A stretch of 64,000 nucleotides of DNA from NBLH01 sp050296515 (GTDB lineage: Bacteria > Bacteroidota > Bacteroidia > Bacteroidales > NBLH01): assembly GCA_050296515.1 (NCBI GenBank), contig JBNKRJ010000138.1, forward strand, positions 1-64,000, in the 5' to 3' direction. The notes below the pieces were generated by a model, which saw only the letters and a list, made by a program, of their open reading frames with translations, was not told the DNA's origin and ran no database searches. Numbering within the stretch: the stretch's first letter is position 1; each line of letters starts with the position of its first letter. Of the stretch, positions 52,517 through 61,088 are shown piece after piece. The translations under genes and the position numbers were made by a program.

Positions 52517-53560
52517 ATGAGAAGAAATTTAATAATATTCATAGCTTTAATCGGGTTTGTCGGTCTTTTCTCTAATTGCAAAAAAGAAGGAACCGAGTTA
52601 ACCATGAAAGAAAGTGTAACTGCACCCACTTTGCAGTTACCTGCTAGCCTTGCTCTAACAAGGGAGCATGGAACAGATACATTGACTTTTATAGGAACCT
52701 CTGTTGATCCTGGCTTTGCAGCTTCTGCTAAGTACTATTTAGAAGTTTGTCCTTCAGGTGATAATTTTGAGAATGTGACTGAAATCTATAATGGTAATCA
52801 AGCTTCGGCGATCAAAATTACTGTAAGTGACCTAAATCAAATTCTAATAAAATCGTTCCTTGAAGATGCTACATCATCACTAGATTTTCGTCTTCGTTCA
52901 GTATTGACTGTTGATGCAGGAACAGGTGCACCAGGAACAGGTTCAGCTCCATTTGAGTACTCTTCGTCAACCATAAATGCCAATGTAACCCTTTATGGTT
53001 TGTTACGTCTTGATTTGATAAACTCAGGAGTGGATCAAAAAATTGTTTCTCCATTAGGCGATGGAAATTACAGACAATATGTAAAATTAGACCCTGCTAA
53101 TGCATTTACATTATGGCATCCTGAAACAGATACTTATTATGGTGGTTCCAGTGGAACACTTGAGGTAGATGGAGCAGGTATAGTAGTGGGCGCTATTGGT
53201 TATTATGATCTTCAAGCTGACATTAACGATTTAACCTATCAAGTTGATCCTTATATGATTGCCATTGTTGGTGATGCTACTGGAAGCTGGGATAATGACC
53301 AAGACATGGACTACAACCCTGCAAAAGGATATTGGTATATAACTATTGATTTAGTAGGAGGTAAATATATCAAATTTAGAAAAAACGATGGCTGGGGCTG
53401 GAATATGGGGCTTGCGGATGATGAAGATGGAGGATTGTCAGGTGACTTAAAGCAAGGTGGCGTTGGCAATGACATCTTAATTGAAGAAGATGGAAATTAT
53501 ACCGTTTATTTTACCATTTTAAGTGATGACGCTGGTAAATACGAAATAGTTAAAAATTAA
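52517..53560 (+). CDS. susE: SusE-like starch-binding lipoprotein
   Basis: 347 aa. A signal peptide ends FSNC (Cys20), then a SusE-type N-terminal domain (about 30-155, KESVTAPTLQLPASLALTRE, then YYLEVCPSGDNFEN). The last 100 residues are a SusE/F carbohydrate-binding module: AIVGDATGSWDNDQDMDYNP, GKYIKFRKNDGWGWNMGL, IEEDGNYTVYFTI. Trp residues in the GSW and GWGW segments are the likely sugar platforms. It is expected on the cell surface, assisting the SusCD pair. A strong intercistronic hairpin follows. Confidence 0.88.
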   Translation: MRRNLIIFIALIGFVGLFSNCKKEGTELTMKESVTAPTLQLPASLALTREHGTDTLTFIGTSVDPGFAASAKYYLEVCPSGDNFENVTEIYNGNQASAIKITVSDLNQILIKSFLEDATSSLDFRLRSVLTVDAGTGAPGTGSAPFEYSSSTINANVTLYGLLRLDLINSGVDQKIVSPLGDGNYRQYVKLDPANAFTLWHPETDTYYGGSSGTLEVDGAGIVVGAIGYYDLQADINDLTYQVDPYMIAIVGDATGSWDNDQDMDYNPAKGYWYITIDLVGGKYIKFRKNDGWGWNMGLADDEDGGLSGDLKQGGVGNDILIEEDGNYTVYFTILSDDAGKYEIVKN

Positions 53561-53565
53561 TCATA

Positions 53566-53600
53566 AATACTAACTGTAAATTTGATTTACAGTTAGTATT
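53566..53600 (+). other. Intercistronic hairpin between the SusE-like and SusF-like genes
   Basis: A perfect 16-bp stem (53566-53581 with 53585-53600) around loop TTG. The arm reads AATACTAACTGTAAAT. No U-run follows, so it looks like an mRNA-stability or processing element that could lower expression of the downstream genes. Confidence 0.6.
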
Positions 53601-53621
53601 AAATATAAAATTTATATTACT

Positions 53622-55505
53622 ATGAAGATTAAAACTTTAAAAATAGTAAGTGCTTTTTTTGCAGTACTGGTTATACTTGCCGGTTGTAAAAAAGAAGATC
53701 CAGTAACTCTGGAGGCACAAATGGATACCTGGGGGGTTCGAAACATTACTTCAACAACCGCAGAATTAAGTGGTATAGTTGTAGCAGGTAATTACGCTGA
53801 ATACGGTGTTTGCTGGAGTACAGCAGCCAACCCAACTGTTGATGGTGCTAAAGCTTCTGCTACAGCTCCTGAAGGAGCCGTTTATTGGGTAACAGCTGAA
53901 AAACTTGACCATTTGACTAAATATTATGCAAGAGCTTATTCTATAAGTGATGGTGCAGTGACTTATGGCGAAGAAACTTCATTTACTACTTTGGCAAACA
54001 TTGCAACTGTAATATTAGATGCTCCTATTACAAATATTGCTGGAAAATCGGCTACTGCCACTGCTAATGTACCATATGATGGTAAGTCAGATGTAACTGT
54101 AAAAGGTATCTGTTGGTCAACTACCCCAACACCGACTATTGAAGATGATAGTATCATAGATGCTGCTACTGGAACTGGTATTAGTGCAGCTATTACGGGC
54201 CTCGATGGTGCTACTACTTATTATGTTCGTGCCTACGCAATTAACAAAATTGGAACTGCTTATAGTAATGAGGTGTCTTTCACTACATTAACAGCTTCTC
54301 CTACTATAACTACAGATTCTCTTATGAATGAGACAAAAACTTCATTTGATGCATATGGAACTCTTGTTGTTGACGGAGGCGCAACTGTTACTGAAAAAGG
54401 TTTTGTGTGGTCTACTTCGGAAAATCCTACTACAGCTGATAATATGATTGCTGCTACTAATGCTGATTTCGGATCATATTCATTAACAATTAGCGGTCTT
54501 GATCCAGGAGTTATGTATCATGTACGAGCCTATGCAATAAACAGTGCTGGTACTGAATATGGTGCAGATATGACTATTAAAACTGTTACAGATCTTAAAA
54601 AGCTATGGATACCAGGTGGTTATCAGGTTGAAAGTGGTTATAGCACTGCCAATTGGACCCCTGCTGAGGCTCCAATAATGATAAACACAAAAGACAATAA
54701 GGTTCTTGAAGGATATATTTATTTTGCTGCTGCTTCAGAATTTAAGTTTACCTCCTCTCCTGATTGGGATCATACGAACTACGGTAAAGGAACTAATCCA
54801 GGGGAATTAAGTACCGATAATACTGCTGGAAACCTTACAGTATCAGAAGCTGGACTTTACAGAATTACTGTAGATTTAGTAAATCTGACTTACACAATTA
54901 CTAAAATGGACTGGAGGTTAATTGGCGATGCTGTTGGTGGCTGGGATAATGCAAATGAAGTGGATATGATTTACAATAAGACATTACATCAATTGATTGT
55001 AACAACAGATTTGGCAGCTAATATATTTAAGTTTAGAGCAAATCACATATGGGGTGTTGCTGATGGTGGATATAATTATGGCGATAATGATGCTGATGGA
55101 ACTGTTGAATATGATGGAGCAAATATTAGTGTTGCTACAGCTGGAACATATACAGTAATGTTGAATCTAGCTACTAGAATTGATAAAGATGATGAATATC
55201 TAAAATTATCTTATACCCAAGCAGTTACAACCTGGGGTATTATTGGTGATGCAGCAGGTGGATGGGGTGACACTGACGATTTATTAATGACCCCGGACAT
55301 TGCAACAAATACCTGGACATATACAGGACCTTTAGCTGCTGGTGCCTTTAAATTCAGAGCAAATGCTGGATGGACTGTTAACCTGGGAGGCGCACCTGAT
55401 AAACTTGAACAGGATGGTGCAAATTTAGATGTTGCAACAGCTGGTAACTATACAGTGGTTCTTAATTTAGCAGATGGTACATATACAATAACTCCTGCTA
55501 AATAA
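53622..55505 (+). CDS. SusF-like multi-domain starch-binding lipoprotein
   Basis: 627 aa. A signal peptide ends LAGC (Cys22). Three fibronectin-III-like repeats follow (about 35-325), each with a CWSTA/ VWSTSENPT-like core and YYARAYSI, YYVRAYAIN, YHVRAYAIN strands. Then come three SusE/F-type modules (about 330-430; 435-530, WRLIGDAVGGWDNANEVDMI with FKFRANHIWG; 535-627, WGIIGDAAGGWGDTDDLLMT with FKFRANAGW). The last two are clear tandem copies. It likely binds starch at the surface with several sites. Its codon and motif style matches the SusE-like neighbour. A true terminator follows it. Confidence 0.88.
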   Translation: MKIKTLKIVSAFFAVLVILAGCKKEDPVTLEAQMDTWGVRNITSTTAELSGIVVAGNYAEYGVCWSTAANPTVDGAKASATAPEGAVYWVTAEKLDHLTKYYARAYSISDGAVTYGEETSFTTLANIATVILDAPITNIAGKSATATANVPYDGKSDVTVKGICWSTTPTPTIEDDSIIDAATGTGISAAITGLDGATTYYVRAYAINKIGTAYSNEVSFTTLTASPTITTDSLMNETKTSFDAYGTLVVDGGATVTEKGFVWSTSENPTTADNMIAATNADFGSYSLTISGLDPGVMYHVRAYAINSAGTEYGADMTIKTVTDLKKLWIPGGYQVESGYSTANWTPAEAPIMINTKDNKVLEGYIYFAAASEFKFTSSPDWDHTNYGKGTNPGELSTDNTAGNLTVSEAGLYRITVDLVNLTYTITKMDWRLIGDAVGGWDNANEVDMIYNKTLHQLIVTTDLAANIFKFRANHIWGVADGGYNYGDNDADGTVEYDGANISVATAGTYTVMLNLATRIDKDDEYLKLSYTQAVTTWGIIGDAAGGWGDTDDLLMTPDIATNTWTYTGPLAAGAFKFRANAGWTVNLGGAPDKLEQDGANLDVATAGNYTVVLNLADGTYTITPAK

Positions 55506-55520
55506 ATAATATAATGCTTA

Positions 55521-55551
55521 AAAAAAAGCCCGTTATGAACGGGCTTTTTTT
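55521..55551 (+). terminator. Intrinsic terminator after the SusF-like gene
   Basis: AAAAAAAGCCCGTT-ATG-AACGGGCTTTTTTT: an 8-bp GC-rich stem with a run of seven T. It lies 22 bp before the next GH13 gene, so it may act as a partial terminator inside the operon. Confidence 0.9.
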
Positions 55552-55572
55552 GCATAATTCAAGAGCAAAAAA

Positions 55573-57456
55573 ATGAAAAAAAATTTACTTTTTTTTATAG
55601 TGCCACTTCTCGCTGTCTCATGTAGTAATTCGCCATATAAAGAAGGTTCAAATGAGATTCAAAGAGATATTTCATCAGTACCTGAATGGTCAAAGAACGC
55701 TATCTGGTACCAGATTTTTGTAGAACGTTTTAGAAACGGGGACCGATCTAATGATCCTACCAGAGAAGATATCAAAAACACCTATCCGGATTCAATTCCA
55801 GGTAATTGGGCCATTACACCCTGGGGACAGGACTGGTACCAACCTGATGCATATTTTGCAAATTCCAACCTCGACAAAAAATGGGACAACCTTCAGCTAA
55901 GAAGATATGGTGGTGATTTACAGGGTGTTATCGATGAATTAGACTACCTTAAATCATTGGGAATCAATGCTATTTACTTCAACCCCTTAAATGACTCCCC
56001 ATCCTTACATAAATACGATCCTCGACACTGGCGTCACATCGACCGGAACTTTGGCCCCAATCCTAAAAAAGATATTGAAATTACAGCTTCGGAGAATCCT
56101 ATTGATCCTGAAACATGGAAATGGACTACTGCGGATAGTTTATTTCTTCAACTAATTAAAAAATGCCATGAAAAAGGTATCAGAGTGGTACTCGACTACT
56201 CATTTAACCACACCGGCAAAGATTTTTGGGCTTTTAATGATGTAAAGGCAAAAGGAAAAGAATCTGAAGTAGCAGATTGGTATGAGATTGAAAGCTTTGA
56301 TGATCCAAACACCCCTGAAAATGAATTCAAATACAAAGGCTGGGCGGGTGTATCAACTTTACCTGAATTAAAAAAAGATATTATTGGGGACAAAACAGAT
56401 ATGCCTTTTAAAGGGAATTTTCACAGCCAAGGGGCTAAAAACCATATTTATGCGGTTGCTAAAAGATGGTTGGATCCCAACAAAGATGGCAAATTTGATG
56501 ACGGAGTGGATGGTTATCGACTAGATGTAGCTGCCGAAGTTCCAATGGGTTTTTGGGTTGATTTTAGAAAAGTGGTCCGGGCGGTAAACCCAGAAACTTA
56601 TCTGGTTGGTGAAATCTGGTGGAAGACATGGCCTGACTCACTCCTTTTACCAAACAATTTTTTAAGAGGAGATATGTTTGACGCTATTATGAATTATCGC
56701 TGGTACCGACCAGCAAGGCATTTTTTTGCTGATGCTCCCGAGCCTATGAAACCAAGTGATTTTGTTGCTGAACTGGAAGATAAATTCAGAGGAATTGATG
56801 AAGATCGCCAAAAAGCCATGATGAATTTATTGGCCAGCCATGATGCACCAAGAGTTGCTACCTCTTTGTATAACAATGGTTTGTACAAATACCAGGTAAA
56901 GCCTTATGACAATGAAAATTACAAAATCGACAAGCCTGACAAGAGAACAAGGATCGTGCAAGAAATGTTGTTGATACATCAATTTACATTTGTTGGGGCA
57001 CCACATATTTGGTATGGAGATGAAGTTGGAATGTGGGGGGCTGATGATCCTGATACCCGCAAACCCATGGTTTGGCAAGATATTAAATATGCCAATGAAA
57101 CCACTCATCCATTTGGTAAAGAAAGAAAAACAGACAAGGTAGAACAGGATACTGCATTACTTGGTTTTTATAAAAAGTTAATTCAAATCAGGAAATTCAA
57201 TCCTGTATTGATTGATGGCAAACTTACATTTAGTTTGGTTGATGATGAAAACAATACCCTTGCCTATAACAGAAGCAATGATAAAACAGAAATGGTTATT
57301 GTTTTTAATAAATCAAACCAGGCCAAAGTTTTAGAAATACCAGTTGCTAAAGATGGTACGTATAAAGATTTATTAAACGGAACTAGTTTTCAATCCGAAA
57401 ATGGAAAGCTAAAGGTTGAACTGGAAGGAATGAAAGCAGTTATTTTAAAAAATTAG
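55573..57456 (+). CDS. GH13 alpha-amylase/neopullulanase, surface lipoprotein (SusG-like role)
   Basis: 627 aa. Lipoprotein signal MKKNLLFFIVPLLAVSC with Cys17. GH13 barrel with IWYQIFVERFRNGDRSND, RRYGGDLQGVIDELDYLKSL, VVLDYSFNHTGKDFW, Asp318 (DGYRLDVAAEVP), Glu347 (LVGEIWWKTW) and Asp424 (LLASHDAPRVAT), and a C-terminal beta-domain. The role corresponds to that of SusG: cutting starch or pullulan at the cell surface to feed SusCD. The sequence type is nearer to cyclomaltodextrinase/neopullulanase than to SusG itself. It lies downstream of a terminator and is followed by another. Confidence 0.92.
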   Translation: MKKNLLFFIVPLLAVSCSNSPYKEGSNEIQRDISSVPEWSKNAIWYQIFVERFRNGDRSNDPTREDIKNTYPDSIPGNWAITPWGQDWYQPDAYFANSNLDKKWDNLQLRRYGGDLQGVIDELDYLKSLGINAIYFNPLNDSPSLHKYDPRHWRHIDRNFGPNPKKDIEITASENPIDPETWKWTTADSLFLQLIKKCHEKGIRVVLDYSFNHTGKDFWAFNDVKAKGKESEVADWYEIESFDDPNTPENEFKYKGWAGVSTLPELKKDIIGDKTDMPFKGNFHSQGAKNHIYAVAKRWLDPNKDGKFDDGVDGYRLDVAAEVPMGFWVDFRKVVRAVNPETYLVGEIWWKTWPDSLLLPNNFLRGDMFDAIMNYRWYRPARHFFADAPEPMKPSDFVAELEDKFRGIDEDRQKAMMNLLASHDAPRVATSLYNNGLYKYQVKPYDNENYKIDKPDKRTRIVQEMLLIHQFTFVGAPHIWYGDEVGMWGADDPDTRKPMVWQDIKYANETTHPFGKERKTDKVEQDTALLGFYKKLIQIRKFNPVLIDGKLTFSLVDDENNTLAYNRSNDKTEMVIVFNKSNQAKVLEIPVAKDGTYKDLLNGTSFQSENGKLKVELEGMKAVILKN

Positions 57457-57462
57457 ATAATC

Positions 57463-57497
57463 AGACCTTTCGGGTTTTAAAAACCCGAAAGGTCTTT
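57463..57497 (+). terminator. Strong hairpin after the lipoprotein GH13 gene
   Basis: AGACCTTTCGGGTTTT (57463-57478) pairs with AAACCCGAAAGGTCT (57481-57495), about 15 bp, followed by TTTA. The T-run is short, so it may be a processing hairpin or weak terminator. Confidence 0.7.
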
Positions 57498-57515
57498 AGT
57501 GTCATGGATAGAAGA

Positions 57516-57539
57516 AACTGATGGGTTAACCCATCAGTT
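57516..57539 (+). repeat. 24-bp perfect palindrome
   Basis: AACTGATGGGTT directly followed by its reverse complement AACCCATCAGTT. It lies inside a short element with TTAGTGTC..GACACTAA-like ends (57496-57562, imperfect) and 41 bp before the start codon of the secreted GH13 gene. Confidence 0.6.
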
Positions 57540-57579
57540 AGCCCTCGATTCAACACTAGTTATAAAAGGAGGCTTTACT

Positions 57580-60372
57580 ATGAAAAAAATACTATTACTA
57601 ACATTTATTCTTGCACTATTTTATCCATTAAATGCCCAGGTAACAACCGATCCAGCACTGCCCACTCAGGGGGCTGCTGTAACCATAACTTTTGATGCCA
57701 CAGGAACAGCTCTTGAAGGCTACACTGGAGACGTTTATGCACATACAGGTGTTACCATTGATGGAGATGGTCGCTGGAAACATGTTATAGGCTCATGGGG
57801 AAGCAATTCAACCCAACCAAAACTTACAAATACAGGAACAGATTTATATGAATTGCAAATAACCCCTTCAATTGATGGCTTCTACAGTGTAGCTGGGGGA
57901 GAAACTGTTACGGAATTATGTTTTGTTTTTAGAAGTGCTGATGCCGGAACACAAACTTCGGACATATTTGTTAATGTTTACCAATCAGGATTGGCAATAG
58001 CCATTACTTCTCCAACCACCCAACCTTACTTTGTTGATGCATCTTCAAGTTTTGATCTTCAGATAGATGGCGCAGATGCAACAAGCACTGTAGTTAAAAT
58101 CGATGGGGCTACTGTACACACCGAAACAGTTTCACCAAATTCATTCACCTATCCGGTTGCCACAGCAGCTTCGGGCACACATGAAATAATAGTAGAAGCA
58201 ACCAATGGAAGTGGAACTGTTAGCGACAATTTTATTTACGTTGCCCGTAGTACACCAACTGTAGCAACACTACCTGTAGGCGCAAAAGATGGAATAAACT
58301 ATATTGATGATAACAATGTTATTCTTGTTTTACATGCTCCATACAAAAATTCAGTATATGCTTTTGGCAGTTTTAATGACTGGCAACCAAAAATTATGAA
58401 CCGTACCAACTCTGATATTAATGATCCGGAATTGCGTTATTGGGTTCCTCTGACAGATCTTGTTGCCGGACAAGAATATATTTTCCAATACATTATTGAT
58501 GAAGAACTTAAGATTGCAGATCCCTATACAGATAAAATTAGTGAACCATGGAATGACAAGTATATTGATAGCGAAACTTATCCAAATCTAATTGCTTATC
58601 CGGAAACAAAAACCGAAGGCATTGCATCAACCTTCCAGACTGCTCAAACACCATATAGCTGGCAGGTAACTGATTTCACACCAGCTAAAAAAGAAGACTT
58701 AGTTATTTATGAATTACTGGTAAGAGATTTTGCAGCAAAAGCCAATTACCAAACATTAATAGACACTGTTGGGTACTTTAAAAAATTAGGTATCAATGCA
58801 ATTGAGCTGATGCCAATTAATGAATTTGAAGGAAACAGTAGCTGGGGATACAATCCAGCTTTCTATTTTGCCCCGGATAAAGCCTATGGTACAAAAAATA
58901 AACTAAAAGAGTTTATTGATGTTTGCCATCAAAATGGAATTGCTATATTCATTGATATGGTATTAAACCATTCTTACGGCCAATCTCCATTTGTTCAGAT
59001 GTATTGGGATGATGTAAATGATCGACCTTCTGCTCAAAATCTATGGTACAACCAAACATCTCCCAATACAACTTATAGCTGGGGTTATGATTTTAATCAT
59101 GAAAGCAATTATACAAAAGCATTGGTTGATAGCATAAACAGCTACTGGTTAGGCGAATACAAGATTGATGGTTTTAGGTTTGACTTTACAAAAGGTTTTA
59201 CCAACACTTCCGGTGATGGTTGGGCATACGATCAATCCAGGATTAATATTCTTACAAGAATGTATGATGAAATAATTACTAGAAATCCGAATGCTTATGT
59301 GATTTTTGAACACTTATCAGACAATTCTGAGGAAAAGGTATTAGCAAATCATGGAATATTGCTTTGGGGAAATATGAATTATAATTACCGACAAGCTGCA
59401 AAAGGGTATACTGATAACACTGATTTATCTTGGGGTTATTATGCCAGCAGAAGCTGGAACGCTCCAAATTTGGTAAGCTACATGGAAAGCCATGATGAAG
59501 AAAGAATGATGTATGATTTATACAATGATGGAAAAGCAACAAGCTACTATAATACCACCGAAAAAACAACTGCTTTGAGAAGAGTTGAATTAGCAGCAAC
59601 CTTCTTTTTCACCATTCCTGGTCCTAAAATGATTTGGCAGTTTGGTGAGCTTGGTTATGATATTAGCATTGACGATCCAGGAAGAGTTGATCCAAAACCA
59701 ATCAAATGGAATTATTATGATGATGCAGAAAGATTTAGGCTATTCCAGGTATTTGCTGCACTCATTAAATTGAAAAAAGAACAAGATGTGTTCGAAAATG
59801 GCACCGTAAATATGAGCGTTGCTGGTAGTGCTAAACGCATCAACATTTCAGGTACTGATATGGATGTAACAATAATTGGAAACTTTGATGTAAGCGGGAA
59901 AAACATAGATCCAAACTTCCAGCAAACAGGAACCTGGTATGATTATTTCTCGGGTGAATCAATAGAAGTTGCTGATGTGAATGAAGTAATTACTCTTTCC
60001 CCGGGCGAATCCCATATTTACACCACTGTTCAATTAGAAACACCTGACATTACTGATCCAAGTACCGGAATCAGCGAAGTTGGAAGCAAAAACAATGTAA
60101 ATATCGGTTTAAAAACTTATCCAAACCCTGCAACTGACATGGTTAACTTGGAATTTAGCATTGAAAATTCTGTAGAAAATGCTGAAATAGCTGTATTCAA
60201 CCTGTCAGGACAAAAAATAAATACCATTTATTCAGGAAAACTAATGAAAGGTCAGCACAACTTTGAATGGAACTTAAATAATGAGCAAGGAGCCAAAGTA
60301 AGCAAAGGCCTCTATTTATTAAAAATTAAAGCTACAAATATCAACCAAAATTCAGTAATTGTGGTCAATTAG
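57580..60372 (+). CDS. Secreted multidomain GH13 amylase with T9SS type A sorting domain
   Basis: 930 aa from ATG 57580, chosen because it follows a strong AAAGGAGG ribosome site and begins the signal peptide MKKILLLTFILALFYPLNAQ; the longer frame back to 57499 lies in a palindrome. Domains: N-terminal Ig/CBM-like modules (about 20-240), a CBM48-like module (about 250-345, VYAFGSFNDWQPKIMNR), GH13 barrel (about 375-780) with Asp535 (IDGFRFDFTKGF), Glu577 (VIFEHLSD) and Asp639 (MESHDEER), a beta-domain, and the sorting domain (last 85 residues: LKTYPNPATDMVNLEFSI, KGLYLLKIKATN). It would be secreted by the type IX system as a glycogen/starch-debranching or endo-acting amylase. Strong Shine-Dalgarno sequences are unusual in this phylum. 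Confidence 0.92.
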   Translation: MKKILLLTFILALFYPLNAQVTTDPALPTQGAAVTITFDATGTALEGYTGDVYAHTGVTIDGDGRWKHVIGSWGSNSTQPKLTNTGTDLYELQITPSIDGFYSVAGGETVTELCFVFRSADAGTQTSDIFVNVYQSGLAIAITSPTTQPYFVDASSSFDLQIDGADATSTVVKIDGATVHTETVSPNSFTYPVATAASGTHEIIVEATNGSGTVSDNFIYVARSTPTVATLPVGAKDGINYIDDNNVILVLHAPYKNSVYAFGSFNDWQPKIMNRTNSDINDPELRYWVPLTDLVAGQEYIFQYIIDEELKIADPYTDKISEPWNDKYIDSETYPNLIAYPETKTEGIASTFQTAQTPYSWQVTDFTPAKKEDLVIYELLVRDFAAKANYQTLIDTVGYFKKLGINAIELMPINEFEGNSSWGYNPAFYFAPDKAYGTKNKLKEFIDVCHQNGIAIFIDMVLNHSYGQSPFVQMYWDDVNDRPSAQNLWYNQTSPNTTYSWGYDFNHESNYTKALVDSINSYWLGEYKIDGFRFDFTKGFTNTSGDGWAYDQSRINILTRMYDEIITRNPNAYVIFEHLSDNSEEKVLANHGILLWGNMNYNYRQAAKGYTDNTDLSWGYYASRSWNAPNLVSYMESHDEERMMYDLYNDGKATSYYNTTEKTTALRRVELAATFFFTIPGPKMIWQFGELGYDISIDDPGRVDPKPIKWNYYDDAERFRLFQVFAALIKLKKEQDVFENGTVNMSVAGSAKRINISGTDMDVTIIGNFDVSGKNIDPNFQQTGTWYDYFSGESIEVADVNEVITLSPGESHIYTTVQLETPDITDPSTGISEVGSKNNVNIGLKTYPNPATDMVNLEFSIENSVENAEIAVFNLSGQKINTIYSGKLMKGQHNFEWNLNNEQGAKVSKGLYLLKIKATNINQNSVIVVN

Positions 60373-60394
60373 TAGTACTATTTCTCTTTAGTTT

Positions 60395-60419
60395 AGGCTG
60401 CCTTCGGGTGGCCTTTTTT
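60395..60419 (+). terminator. Terminator of the plus arm
   Basis: AGGCTGCC-TTCG-GGTGGCCT followed by TTTTT: an 8-bp stem (two G-U pairs) with a UUCG tetraloop, 22 bp after the stop codon. Confidence 0.85.
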
Positions 60420-60497
60420 GTTAAAAAACCTTAAAGTAATAAGGGAATAGAAGTTTTATGCTTGTCTTATAACTAAGAAACCATAAAACAAAACAAC

Positions 60498-61025
60498 ATG
60501 AAAAAGAGATTCTTTATTTTACTAATAGTACCAATCCTAATAACATCATGTGGAAGACAAGTTCCCGAAGGAACGACCATAAAGGTGGTCAATGAATCAG
60601 GAGTTGAAAACTATGATATTTATACTTTTGAAGACAAGCTAAAAGGTAAATTAAAAGACTTTAACTTCACAGTAAAGCAGGGAGGAACAACTGATTATAC
60701 CATTCGAATATCAGATTATAGTCAATCCACTTACACCTGGTTTGAGTCTCCAACAGATGATTGTTCCTGGTCAACTTACCAGTTAACAGAAGAATCAACA
60801 AATCTTAAGGCTGAACTATTTGAATATGAGGCCAGTAAACTGGATGGATGGTATTTTACACATACCAGTTCTGAAAAATTAAAGGCAACTGAAAGTGGCA
60901 GTGGATGCTATAATTATTATGTATCAACCCCATTCTGGGATGAGCTACTTGAAGGCGATATGGATGATTTTGCAAGAAGAACAGCAAGAAGAACATCCAG
61001 GATTGTTTTTCATCAGGAATACTAG
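60498..61025 (+). CDS. Hypothetical lipoprotein
   Basis: 175 aa. Signal peptide MKKRFFILLIVPILITSC with Cys18 as lipid anchor. The mature part is beta-rich: TIKVVNESGVENYDIYTFED, DFNFTVKQGGTTDYTIRISD, a Cys-Ser-Trp-Ser-Thr segment, a second Cys in SGSGCYNYYVST and a basic tail (ARRTARRTSRIVFHQEY). The two Cys residues may form a disulfide. No family is recognised. It is isolated between two terminators, with its own leader of 78 bp after the amylase terminator. Confidence 0.65.
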   Translation: MKKRFFILLIVPILITSCGRQVPEGTTIKVVNESGVENYDIYTFEDKLKGKLKDFNFTVKQGGTTDYTIRISDYSQSTYTWFESPTDDCSWSTYQLTEESTNLKAELFEYEASKLDGWYFTHTSSEKLKATESGSGCYNYYVSTPFWDELLEGDMDDFARRTARRTSRIVFHQEY

Positions 61026-61039
61026 AAATCAAAATAGAA

Positions 61040-61067
61040 AAAGGCCGGAAAATACTCCCAGGCCTTT
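61040..61067. terminator. Bidirectional terminator between convergent genes
   Basis: AAAGGCC (61040-61046) pairs with GGCCTTT (61061-61067) around a 14-nt loop that has partial extra pairing (GG..CC). T-rich on the minus side and moderately so on the plus side; it serves both the lipoprotein gene and the PmbA-like gene. Confidence 0.7.
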
Positions 61068-61088
61068 AATCAATTATTTTCGTTTATT

